A DNA stretch of 38,432 nt from Cytophagales bacterium (lineage in GTDB: Bacteria; Bacteroidota; Bacteroidia; Cytophagales; Cyclobacteriaceae). A model generated the notes under the pieces. That model was given only the letters and a program-made list of their open reading frames with translations. It was not told the origin of the DNA and did not search any database. Position 1 is the stretch's first letter. Each line of letters begins with the position of its first letter. The stretch is from NCBI GenBank assembly GCA_025359125.1, contig JANYHI010000017.1, positions 1 to 38,432 on the forward strand. Direction: 5' to 3'. Below are positions 14,095 through 21,841 of this stretch, piece by piece. The translations under genes were made by a program, and so were the position numbers.

Positions 14095-16539
14095 TCAAAA
14101 AGGATAACCAATACCGATGTTGTATATCACCGGCTCTCGATCTATCCCGTAAGGCCCTATAAAGCGGGTATTTGCCAACACAAATCGCTCACCTTCTGGC
14201 CTGGCAGGATCCCATGCCTTTACTCCCACATCTAAACGAAGAATAAGAAACGAAAAATCAAATCGTAATCCGAAACCGGTTCCTATTCCAAACTCCTTAT
14301 AAAACCGGTTCAAGTTAAATTCAGTGGGTTTGTCAATATCAGAACGAAGAGCCCACACATTACCTGCATCAATGAACAGTGCATAGTTGATAAAGGCAAA
14401 TAATTTCTGTCGCCATTCCACACTTCCTTCAATCAAAAATTCTCCCGGCTTCTCAAATCGATAGTCATAGTATCCGCTTTGAGCCTGGTTTGGGTTGAGT
14501 GGTGGGGTGTCGGACCCAACACCTAATCTTCGCGGGCGCCAGGCACGAACACTATTGCTTCCACCTACAAAAAAATTCTTTTCATAGGGGAGAACTCGGT
14601 TAGAACTATAAGCATATCCAAAACCAGTATTAATGCGGTATGCAACGGATGTGTTTTTATTAATAAAAATATTTCTTCTAAAATCTAAACTGAAGCGAAT
14701 ATATTGATAAGGTTCTAAGCCTTGATTAATAATAATTTGTGGTGTATATAAATTTAAAAGTGTTCCCCCACTTTCAATCGTTCCCCTTAGCATGAAAGAA
14801 TTCTTTTGGTTGCTGCCATAATTGTTATTCCATGTAACAGAAAAAATCATGCTGCCCACAAAAGAAGGTTTAAAAGCCCTTATTAGATTATTTCCTTGGC
14901 TGGCAAGATCATTCAATCGTTTTGTAAATGCACTATCTAACGAAGAACGAATGATGTTTAAGTTGGTGGGCGTAAATGCAAATTGAAGTCTCTGATTGAT
15001 ATCCCAAGTAAAAGTGGCAGCCAAGGCTGTGATGGATCGTTGATATTCCGGACGATCAGTATACGTATAACTAGAAGACAATCGAGTACGTGGATTGTAC
15101 TTTGCATATCGAAAAGAGGCTGCTCTGCTAAATGGAAATAAGAATTGTGGAAAGGTGATAGATGCACTTCCAATCGCTTCTGTGCTTTGGTAGAAGTTTC
15201 CGGTTTCAGTAGCAGAGGCAACACCTTCAAATCCAAACCTGCCGTTTAGTTCTAAAATTTCTAGACCACCTAAAAGGTTCCTCTTTTTAAAACTGGTGCT
15301 TATATATGGCCCGGGAAACCCTTGCGTAACAGTTACACCAGCCTCATTTGACCACGCGTAACGATCTTGCGGGCTTGCAAAAATATTGGCTATAAATCTC
15401 CCACCCGAAGTGTCATAATTAATATTTACAAACTTGAACATATCCAAGTTGGCCATCTGCCGCTGCGTGCTAAATGTTTTGGTGCGACTGTACAAACTAT
15501 CTTTCGCAATAAATACACGCTGCGCTAAAATCCTTTTGCTAAACTCTGATCGATAGTAGTTAAAAATAATATTTTCATACGGATGCGAGGTTCTCTTTTT
15601 AAGATCGCTCTTCACGCCAGCATCGGGTGTAAAACTTAACGAGTCTATTCTAAATTGTTTGTGATGATCAGATTTTCCGGGATTACGAATATCCAACTTT
15701 AAGATAATGTGATGATTTCTTCGGGTTAGGGTGTCTAGTTGAAAGTCGATATACTGCCTACTAAAATCATAGTATCCATTGTCTTTTAATAAAAAATCGA
15801 TACGCTCTCTTTCTCTAGTCAGTTTATCTTGATCGAATTGATCTTTAAGTTTAATCAAGCTTTTCTCATTACTTTTCTTCACCAGCTTTAACACTAGCGT
15901 ATCAGGAACAGCATATAGCAGTGTATCGATAAAATATGCTTTGCCGGGTTTTACATCATATACAACTGAAACTCTTTTTTTGGTTTCTGTAAAACTAGCC
16001 AATGCTGTTCCTCTAAAATACCCTTTAGTAAGAAAGTAGCTATTAATCCTGTCAACAGTAGCAGCCATTTTAGCCGAATCAAAAATTGAAATAGGTTCTC
16101 CCCACTGCATGAAGTTGTTTCCATTTTCAATTTTACTATCCAGCGCATCTAATTTTTTCTTTTTCCGGAATTGTAAATTATCTCTTTTTTTAGGGTTGGA
16201 GGCTTTGTTGATCTTGCGATCGAACTTGCTTTCTATCTTATCCTTTTGGGCTAAAATTTTTTCTGGATTAAACCGATTCTTACCCACATGATAAATCCAG
16301 GCAGATGGGCTTATACGAAGCCCGAAAAATTTGCCATTTACTTTTTGTACATACAAACTTGTTAGTGGTTTTGCAGAATATCCTTTAGGGGCAACGATCG
16401 TTTGGCGGTACAGTAACTTTTCATTTTCTTGGAGGTACTTTGTACCCAGGCATCCACTTAGTGCTGCCGCTACAGCAAGTAAAAGGGCAGTTTTACGAAT
16501 AGATTTTTTTATGATCTCCAAAGCGAAAGTTAAATTCAT
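14095..16539 (-). CDS. tamL: BamA/TamA-family outer-membrane lipoprotein (TamL-like)
   Basis: An 814-aa outer-membrane protein from the Omp85 superfamily. A hydrophobic stretch ends in the lipobox AAALSGC (Cys30), so it should be lipid-anchored, as known for TamL of Bacteroidota. This family is thought to work with TamB in outer-membrane assembly or lipid transport. POTRA-like repeats follow (VVYDVKPGKAYFIDTL, YYDFSRQYIDFQLD). The last approximately 400 residues form a beta barrel with the Omp85 elements FFVGGSNSVRAWRPRRLG and FIDAGNVWAL, and the protein ends IGIGYPF with a terminal Phe. The open frame continues upstream to 16911, but that part is antisense to the methyltransferase gene. The ATG at 16539, or TTG at 16521, gives a normal signal peptide. 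Either start overlaps the divergent gene. Confidence 0.85.
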   Translation of the reverse strand: MNLTFALEIIKKSIRKTALLLAVAAALSGCLGTKYLQENEKLLYRQTIVAPKGYSAKPLTSLYVQKVNGKFFGLRISPSAWIYHVGKNRFNPEKILAQKDKIESKFDRKINKASNPKKRDNLQFRKKKKLDALDSKIENGNNFMQWGEPISIFDSAKMAATVDRINSYFLTKGYFRGTALASFTETKKRVSVVYDVKPGKAYFIDTLLYAVPDTLVLKLVKKSNEKSLIKLKDQFDQDKLTRERERIDFLLKDNGYYDFSRQYIDFQLDTLTRRNHHIILKLDIRNPGKSDHHKQFRIDSLSFTPDAGVKSDLKKRTSHPYENIIFNYYRSEFSKRILAQRVFIAKDSLYSRTKTFSTQRQMANLDMFKFVNINYDTSGGRFIANIFASPQDRYAWSNEAGVTVTQGFPGPYISTSFKKRNLLGGLEILELNGRFGFEGVASATETGNFYQSTEAIGSASITFPQFLFPFSRAASFRYAKYNPRTRLSSSYTYTDRPEYQRSITALAATFTWDINQRLQFAFTPTNLNIIRSSLDSAFTKRLNDLASQGNNLIRAFKPSFVGSMIFSVTWNNNYGSNQKNSFMLRGTIESGGTLLNLYTPQIIINQGLEPYQYIRFSLDFRRNIFINKNTSVAYRINTGFGYAYSSNRVLPYEKNFFVGGSNSVRAWRPRRLGVGSDTPPLNPNQAQSGYYDYRFEKPGEFLIEGSVEWRQKLFAFINYALFIDAGNVWALRSDIDKPTEFNLNRFYKEFGIGTGFGLRFDFSFLILRLDVGVKAWDPARPEGERFVLANTRFIGPYGIDREPVIYNIGIGYPF

Positions 16540-17254
16540 CAAATCTCTGCAAGTAAAGAAATACCGAAAGGAGGAACAATCTTTTATTGTAGAAGGAGCA
16601 AAAGGAGTAAAAGAACTTTTACAATCTGATTTTGAAGTATGCTGGCTGGCTGGCACATCCGATTTTTTGGATTCTGCTAATGGATATGAGGCTTTTAAAA
16701 AAATAGAAGTAGTAGAGACGAGCGAGATGGAATTGTCGGGCTTAGGCAGCTTTAATACCAATAATTCTGCGCTGGCAATTGCACGTATTAGACCCAATGT
16801 TGCTCCTAAGCTCACTGCTGAGTATGTTTTGGTTTTGGATGATATAAGAGACCCGGGCAATTTAGGTACCATTATTCGCACGGCAGATTGGTATGGGATA
16901 AAGCACATCATTGCTTCGGAAGAGACGGCTGATTTCTATAATCCTAAAGTGATTACTGCAACTATGGGTTCGTTCTGTCGGGTGCATGTTTATTATACAT
17001 CGCTAACCGATTATTTATTCGGAATTGATTGGCCGCTTTATGGCGCTTCATTAACCGGGCATTCGTTATATGAAACCAACTTTGGTAAAGAGGGTTTTAT
17101 TGTAATTGGTAATGAGTCTCAGGGTATTTCACCAGCTATTCATAGCCTAATAAACCAGCACATTACAATACCCCGAATAGGCGAGGCAGAATCTTTAAAT
17201 GCATCTATTGCTACCGCCATTATTTTAGACAATGTATTTCGGTTAAAGAAATGA
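16511..17254 (+). CDS. TrmH/SpoU-family RNA 2'-O-methyltransferase
   Basis: SAM-dependent methyltransferase of the SPOUT class that methylates ribose 2'-OH in rRNA or tRNA. An N-terminal substrate-binding domain (IKSLQVKKYRKEEQSFIVEG) precedes the three diagnostic motifs: motif 1 DDIRDPGNLGTIIRTADW (catalytic Arg), motif 2 FIVIGNESQGIS, and motif 3 IPRIGEAESLNASIATAI, which forms the trefoil-knot SAM site. At 247 aa it is of normal length. ATG 16511 (MISKAKVKFIKSLQ) was chosen; the open frame continues upstream but that stretch is antisense to TamL. The 5' ends of the two divergent genes overlap by up to 29 bp. Its 3' end overlaps the transporter gene by 12 bp. The exact RNA target is unknown. 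Confidence 0.9.
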   Translation: MISKAKVKFIKSLQVKKYRKEEQSFIVEGAKGVKELLQSDFEVCWLAGTSDFLDSANGYEAFKKIEVVETSEMELSGLGSFNTNNSALAIARIRPNVAPKLTAEYVLVLDDIRDPGNLGTIIRTADWYGIKHIIASEETADFYNPKVITATMGSFCRVHVYYTSLTDYLFGIDWPLYGASLTGHSLYETNFGKEGFIVIGNESQGISPAIHSLINQHITIPRIGEAESLNASIATAIILDNVFRLKK

Positions 17255-18028
17255 ACTGCTCTGTTGAGAAGCTTCTTCCGATAACTTCTCAGCGTTTTCT
17301 TTTCCTAAGTACCGATCTATAACATAATGGCCTAAATAGATGAGCGGAGTAAGTAGAATGGCAACAGAAAATTTATAAAGATAATTTGTAAAACCAATTG
17401 CCAGTATTTGCTGATTAGAAAAAATACCCGAAAAGGCTAAATAAAGAACTACGAAGCTATCTACAAATTGAGATACAAGTGTAGAGCCGGTTGCCCGTAA
17501 CCAAAGCATCTTTGAGCCGGTTAATTTTCTAAGTTTTTGAAAGATAAAAACGTCTACCAACTGACCAATTAAAAAGGCAGCTAATGATGCTAAGATGATT
17601 CGTTGGCCTTGCCCTAATATTTTATTGAAAGCAAAGTCCATATTAAAATAATTGCCAGCTGCATCTTTACTGTTGGCATCTAACCACCACTGTGCAGGCG
17701 GCAACTGAATAGTCATAAAAATTACCAGAAAAGAGTAGGCAATAAATATTGCTGCGAGGTAGCTAATTCGCTTTACTCCTGGCTTGCCAAAGTATTCGTT
17801 AATTAAATCTGAGGTAATAAAAACCACGGGCCAAATAACAGCTCCGGCCGTCAAGTTAAAATCCATCTTAAAGCCCATGATGTCTAAGTGGGCCGGCTGT
17901 AAACCCAACGAACCCTCTCCGGAAAATATCTTCACTCCAATTAATTCGGCAATGATTGCATTGGTTAGAAATAAAGATGCTAGAAAAATGAATAATCTAT
18001 TCTTCTTTTCGTCTGTCGATAAACTCAT
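17243..18028 (-). CDS. Queuosine precursor transporter (YhhQ/DUF165 family)
   Basis: A 261-aa integral membrane protein with about six hydrophobic segments. Family features include FLTNAIIAELIGVKIF at the first segment, WPVVFITSDLINEYFGKPGVKR, FLIGQLVDVFIFQKLRK and LRATGSTLVSQFVDSFVVLY. The Asp/Asn/Gln-bearing transmembrane residues are typical of YhhQ proteins, which import preQ0/preQ1 for synthesis of the tRNA base queuosine. The ATG overlaps the RNase Z stop as ATGA (18025-18028), so the two are probably translated together. The 3' end overlaps the convergent methyltransferase gene by 12 bp. The specific ligand is inferred from family knowledge. Confidence 0.87.
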   Translation of the reverse strand: MSLSTDEKKNRLFIFLASLFLTNAIIAELIGVKIFSGEGSLGLQPAHLDIMGFKMDFNLTAGAVIWPVVFITSDLINEYFGKPGVKRISYLAAIFIAYSFLVIFMTIQLPPAQWWLDANSKDAAGNYFNMDFAFNKILGQGQRIILASLAAFLIGQLVDVFIFQKLRKLTGSKMLWLRATGSTLVSQFVDSFVVLYLAFSGIFSNQQILAIGFTNYLYKFSVAILLTPLIYLGHYVIDRYLGKENAEKLSEEASQQSSSFL

Positions 18029-18945
18029 GAGTCAAGATTAAAAGTTTGTCCTTCAACTGCTAAAGATGTATTTGGAAAAACCATCAGGGCTTCATCCAAA
18101 ATTGGTTGCAAATCGCGGTAACGCGCAGAAAAATGACCGATGACTAACTTTTTCACATTGCTTAAGCGAGCTATTTCAGCAGCCTGCCTAGCGGTGCTAT
18201 GTTTTGTTTCAACTGCCTTGTCAATTTCTTGCTCCATAAAAGTTGCCTCATGATATAAAAGGTCAACATTGGAAATTTGTTTAACCATGGAAGGATTAAA
18301 TGCTGTATCAGAACAGTATGCATAGGAGAGCGATGCATTTGGACTTAATGTAAAGTCTATGTTTTTATAAAGGATGTTTCCGCTTTCGTCTACTACATCT
18401 GCTCCCTTTTTTAATAATACGATATGTTGTAGTAGCACATCTGATCGCAACTTAGATTTATCAATTCTTCTAGGCTTTTCTTTTTCTTTAAATAAAAAGC
18501 CAGCACATGCTAGCTTATGAATTAATGGAATAGTTTCTACGGTTACAACATCATCTTCCCAAATCAAATTTTTTTCTTCCGGATTGAATGGATGAAAAAT
18601 GATTTTGTAATTGAGTACTGATTTAGAATACTTCAACTGTAAAAGAATGATTTCATTTAAGCCGGGCGAAGAGAATAGATGAAGATCGGCTTGCCTTTTT
18701 TGCAAGTGCATTGAAAACAGAAGGCCCGTTAGGCCAAGGTAATGATCGCCATGTAAATGGCTGATGAAGATGTGAGTTACCTTATGAATAGGAACTTCAA
18801 AAGCAGTAAGTTGCATTTGAGCACCTTCGCCACAATCAATTAGAAAGTGACGGTTTTGTATGGTTAGGTATTGACAAGATGGAAAACGCCCGTAGGCAGG
18901 AAGTGCTCCGCTTGAGCCGAGAATAGTTAGACTGAAGCTATTCAA
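18025..18945 (-). CDS. rnz: Ribonuclease Z
   Basis: Metallo-beta-lactamase-fold endonuclease that matures tRNA 3' ends. The N-terminus FSLTILGSSGALPAYGRFPS and the zinc motif ISHLHGDHYLGLTGL (His63, His65, Asp67, His68) are diagnostic. FLIDCGEGAQMQL precedes it; AYCSDTAF, LLYHEATFMEQE, KHSTARQAAEIA and LVIGHFSARY supply the remaining ligands. At 306 aa it is the short, bacterial form. The only codon that keeps the conserved N-terminus is TTG at 18945, because an in-frame stop lies a few codons upstream and the first ATG is at residue 44. The gene lies between the STAS gene (upstream) and the transporter, with an ATGA overlap at its 3' end. Confidence 0.93.
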   Translation of the reverse strand: MNSFSLTILGSSGALPAYGRFPSCQYLTIQNRHFLIDCGEGAQMQLTAFEVPIHKVTHIFISHLHGDHYLGLTGLLFSMHLQKRQADLHLFSSPGLNEIILLQLKYSKSVLNYKIIFHPFNPEEKNLIWEDDVVTVETIPLIHKLACAGFLFKEKEKPRRIDKSKLRSDVLLQHIVLLKKGADVVDESGNILYKNIDFTLSPNASLSYAYCSDTAFNPSMVKQISNVDLLYHEATFMEQEIDKAVETKHSTARQAAEIARLSNVKKLVIGHFSARYRDLQPILDEALMVFPNTSLAVEGQTFNLDS

Positions 18946-18955
18946 TTTAAAACGA

Positions 18956-19069
18956 AATCAATTTGAAAATGTATTGATTTGAAAATTTGAAAATGAAAAA
19001 CAGACTCTTAAAAAGATTTGAGTGATCCATTCAATTTTCAAATTATATAATTTTCAAACCTTCAAATTA
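18956..19069. repeat. Imperfect inverted array of TTTGAAAAT-type repeats
   Basis: The spacer between the STAS stop and the RNase Z start holds AATTTGAAAATG / GATTTGAAAATTTGAAAATG units at 18956-18995, and inverted TTCAATTTTCAAATT / ATTTTCAAACCTTCAAATT units at 19030-19069. The arms could fold into a long AT-rich hairpin within the STAS-rnz message. It resembles the simple repeats dispersed in Bacteroidota spacers rather than a terminator; there is no GC-rich stem. Confidence 0.6.
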
Positions 19070-19070
19070 A

Positions 19071-19445
19071 CTAATCCTCATCCTTCATGTCTTTTTCTAT
19101 CTCGTGCATAAACACAGCGTCAATGCCTTCTTCTACTGTAAGAAGAATATTTAATACGCTATCGAGTTGAGAAATCTTAATGAGTTTAGCAGTGTGTTCG
19201 GATAAGCGACAAAGAACGAAAATGCCACCATCTTCTTGCAAAATCCGATTGCCAACCAACAACGCACTGAGGCCAGAAGAATCGGTATACTTTACCTCGC
19301 TCAAGTCTAAGATAATGTTTCTAACACCCTCAGCATGCAGTGTAACCATTTCTGATTTTAATTGAGGAGCTGCAGTAGAGTCTAGCTTTTCTTCGTGCAG
19401 ACGGATGAGGGTGTATTTTTCTTGCTTGTCGATCGTGTACTTCAT
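19071..19445 (-). CDS. STAS-domain protein (anti-sigma factor antagonist type)
   Basis: A single STAS domain of 124 aa with an acidic tail (HEIEKDMKDED). It shows the SpoIIAA/RsbV pattern: IIDLSEV-like strand NIILDLSEVKYTDSSGLSAL, where DSSG (Asp55-Gly58) contains the serine phosphorylated by a partner kinase in this family. GGIFVLCRLSEHTAKLIKIS and LDSVLNI complete the fold. Family members act by partner switching with anti-sigma kinases or phosphatases; no such partner gene is next to it here. It is upstream of rnz on the same strand, separated by the AT-rich inverted repeats, and downstream of purC by 63 bp. Confidence 0.88.
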   Translation of the reverse strand: MKYTIDKQEKYTLIRLHEEKLDSTAAPQLKSEMVTLHAEGVRNIILDLSEVKYTDSSGLSALLVGNRILQEDGGIFVLCRLSEHTAKLIKISQLDSVLNILLTVEEGIDAVFMHEIEKDMKDED

Positions 19446-19508
19446 TAGTAAAAGAATATAGTAGTGAGAATATAGAATTTAGAATGATATTGATTTAAAT
19501 AATAACTG

Positions 19509-20444
19509 CTAATTTAATGATTTAACAATACTTTGTTCAATTCGCTCTTCAATCTTCGCGTAATCTACTGGACGCAGTTTTTCGCCTGTCATCTGGTAAT
19601 ATAATTCCTGATAGCGCTCCGAAATAGATTTTACAATGTCGTTGGTCATTTCTGGCACTCTTTGTCCGTCTTTGCCCTGAAATCCATTTTCAATCAACCA
19701 TTGTCGAACAAATTCTTTTGACAATTGTTTCTGAGCCTCACCTGCATTTTGCCTAGCTTCGTAGCCTTCTTTATAAAAGTAGCGCGAGGAGTCTGGCGTG
19801 TGGACTTCGTCAATCAAATAAATTTTTCCATCATGCTTACCAAATTCATATTTAGTATCAACTAAGATTAGTCCGCGCTTAGCAGCAAGCTCAGATCCTC
19901 TTGCAAAAAGCTTTAAAGTATAGTCTTCTAAAATTTTATAGTCAGCTTCTGAAACGATATTTTTAGCTAAAATATCTTCTCTGGATATATCTTCATCATG
20001 ACCAACTTTGGCTTTAGTGGTGGGCGTAATAATAGGGTGAGGTAATGGATCGTTTTCTTTTAATCCTTCTGGTAATGATACCCCACAAATCTTTCGTTTG
20101 CCAGCTTTATACTCACGCGCTGCATGACCTGCTAAATATCCTCTCACCACCATCTCCACGGCAAAAGGCTCGCACTTAAAACCAATGGTAACATTAGGAT
20201 CGGGCGTACTCAGTACCCAATTAGGAACAATATCTTTTGTAGCGGTAAGATTAATGGCCGCGATCTGGTTTAAAATTCTTCCCTTATCGGGGATGCCTTT
20301 CGGAAGCACCACATCAAAGGCTGAGATCCGGTCGGTGGCAACTAAGGCCATCTTATCATCAAAGTAATAGACATCTCGTACTTTGCCTTTGTAAAATCCG
20401 GTTTGACCAATAAAGTTAAAGTGGGTTTCTTCGATAGCCTGCAT
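19509..20444 (-). CDS. purC: Phosphoribosylaminoimidazole-succinocarboxamide (SAICAR) synthase
   Basis: Purine biosynthesis: ligates aspartate to CAIR using ATP. The 311-aa form shows [20 protein letters not shown] (nucleotide-binding glycine/lysine region), [51 protein letters not shown] and [10 protein letters not shown], the standard signatures. The C-terminal extension (about 230-311) is typical of the longer subfamily found outside E. coli and Bacillus. The ATG at 20444 precedes the motif-bearing N-terminus [20 protein letters not shown]. It is transcribed away from the peptide transporter genes, with a 145-bp shared spacer. Confidence 0.95.
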   Translation of the reverse strand: MQAIEETHFNFIGQTGFYKGKVRDVYYFDDKMALVATDRISAFDVVLPKGIPDKGRILNQIAAINLTATKDIVPNWVLSTPDPNVTIGFKCEPFAVEMVVRGYLAGHAAREYKAGKRKICGVSLPEGLKENDPLPHPIITPTTKAKVGHDEDISREDILAKNIVSEADYKILEDYTLKLFARGSELAAKRGLILVDTKYEFGKHDGKIYLIDEVHTPDSSRYFYKEGYEARQNAGEAQKQLSKEFVRQWLIENGFQGKDGQRVPEMTNDIVKSISERYQELYYQMTGEKLRPVDYAKIEERIEQSIVKSLN

Positions 20445-20539
20445 GTGAGTTTTTCAACACGCAAATTAAAAAAATGCTATCAAAGTCTTTAGTGTGATTT
20501 TACCGACTATAAAATTAAAATCGAGCAGCCTAACAAGTG

Positions 20540-20569
20540 TTGGTAATTCAGATTAATCCAATTACTTTG
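20540..20569 (+). promoter_or_regulatory. Probable promoter of the POT-OPT transporter operon
   Basis: TTG at 20540-20542, a 19-nt spacer, then TTACTTTG (20562-20569), 7 of 8 matches to TAnnTTTG. It lies 20 bp upstream of the transporter ATG and so would give a short leader. No equally good signal was seen for purC on the other strand. Confidence 0.5.
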
Positions 20570-20589
20570 TTCACCCTATTTGAACTGAG

Positions 20590-21834
20590 ATGAATTTAAA
20601 AGAGAAAGCTAAGGAAATTATCACAGGCTTTGTGCCCACATTTTGGGTAGCCAATATTTTGGAGCTTTTTGAGCGGCTCGCTTACTATGGAGCCAAGGCG
20701 GTGCTCACAATTTATCTAGCAAATAAAGTTGGCCTAGATGAAGAAGCAGGTTTTCTGGCAGGATTATTCAATGCCGTATTATTTGGATTGCCAGTAGTGG
20801 CCGGTGTGTTTGTTGATAAATATGGGTTTAAGAGAACCTTGATGGCATGCTTTGCTATTTTTTGTATCGGATATTTTCTGATTGGATTAGCAGGCATGGA
20901 GTATGGCCAATCGATAGTAGCTGTTGTTGGCAAAAGGCCTTATGTAATTGCTGTGCTGATGCTTACGGCAATTGGCGGTTCGTTGATTAAGCCGTGCATT
21001 GTTGGTACAGTTGCCAAAACATCAAAGCCAAGCGCACAAGCACTCGGCTTTTCTATTTACTACACTCTCGTCAATTTAGGTGGCGCCATCGGTCCGATAA
21101 TCGCTTATTATGTAAGACAAGATTTAGGAATTGAGTTTGTATTGGTAATGTCGTCCATCACATCGCTATTGTTATTTTTTGGAACGTGGTTTTTTTATAA
21201 AGAGCCAGCAGGAGAAGTAAGTGAAAAGAAAACTTTCTCTAAAGTGTTTAGTGATATGGTGTTGGTTTTTGCCAATCTCAAATTCATGACTTTCTTATTA
21301 ATTTTTTCAGGATTTTGGATAATGTTCTGGCAGATTTATTATTGTCTTCCATTCTATGCAACCGAGGTATTGAAGTACAATGCGTTCGAATTTTTAGAAA
21401 CCGTAGATGCGTGGACGATCATTTTAATTACTATCCCTATTACGGCATTAGTTAGTAAAGTAAAGCCTATTCATGCCATGATTTTTGGAATGGGCTTAGC
21501 AAGTTTTTCGTGGGTTGTAATTGGTGCAGGCGGAACGCTAACTGCTACCATCATTGGTATCATGCTTTTTGCAGTAGGTGAAGCAACCCAAGCACCACGC
21601 TTTTATGAATACGTAAGTTTCATAGCTCCTAAAGATCAAGTAGGTACGTTTATGGGCTTTGCCTTTTTACCAATTGCTATAGGCTCTTTCACCGCAGGTA
21701 TTCTTTCCGATTGGCTGAGAAGCAATTATCTTCATACCAATCCTGCTATGATGTGGTATACTCTATCCGGCATTGGATTAACTTCAACTTTCTTATTATT
21801 TATCTATAATTTTTTTGTGTCAAAAAGTAAATAA
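20590..21834 (+). CDS. POT/PTR-type proton-dependent oligopeptide transporter (MFS superfamily)
   Basis: A 414-aa membrane protein with about 12 hydrophobic segments. The first segment carries ILELFERLAYYGAKAVLTIY, the ExxER...YYG proton-coupling motif of the POT/PTR2 family. The loop GVFVDKYGFKRTLM is an MFS motif A variant, and GFSIYYTLVNLGGAIGPIIAYY is a second POT-like element. POT proteins import di- and tripeptides with protons. The protein is somewhat short for the family (often 450-500 aa), perhaps lacking the two extra helices. An OPT-family transporter gene begins 7 bp downstream, so the two form an operon with likely related substrates. The exact substrate is inferred. Confidence 0.78.
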   Translation: MNLKEKAKEIITGFVPTFWVANILELFERLAYYGAKAVLTIYLANKVGLDEEAGFLAGLFNAVLFGLPVVAGVFVDKYGFKRTLMACFAIFCIGYFLIGLAGMEYGQSIVAVVGKRPYVIAVLMLTAIGGSLIKPCIVGTVAKTSKPSAQALGFSIYYTLVNLGGAIGPIIAYYVRQDLGIEFVLVMSSITSLLLFFGTWFFYKEPAGEVSEKKTFSKVFSDMVLVFANLKFMTFLLIFSGFWIMFWQIYYCLPFYATEVLKYNAFEFLETVDAWTIILITIPITALVSKVKPIHAMIFGMGLASFSWVVIGAGGTLTATIIGIMLFAVGEATQAPRFYEYVSFIAPKDQVGTFMGFAFLPIAIGSFTAGILSDWLRSNYLHTNPAMMWYTLSGIGLTSTFLLFIYNFFVSKSK

Positions 21835-21841
21835 ATCCCTA

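Noticed and set aside
16331..16510. N-terminal extension of the rRNA methyltransferase
   Set aside because: It starts upstream inside tamL and adds residues with no SpoU character; ATG 16511 gives a standard N-terminus.
14095..16911. 938-residue version of the TamL protein
   Set aside because: The first 124 residues are antisense to the conserved SpoU methyltransferase gene, and a lipoprotein signal peptide begins at 16539.
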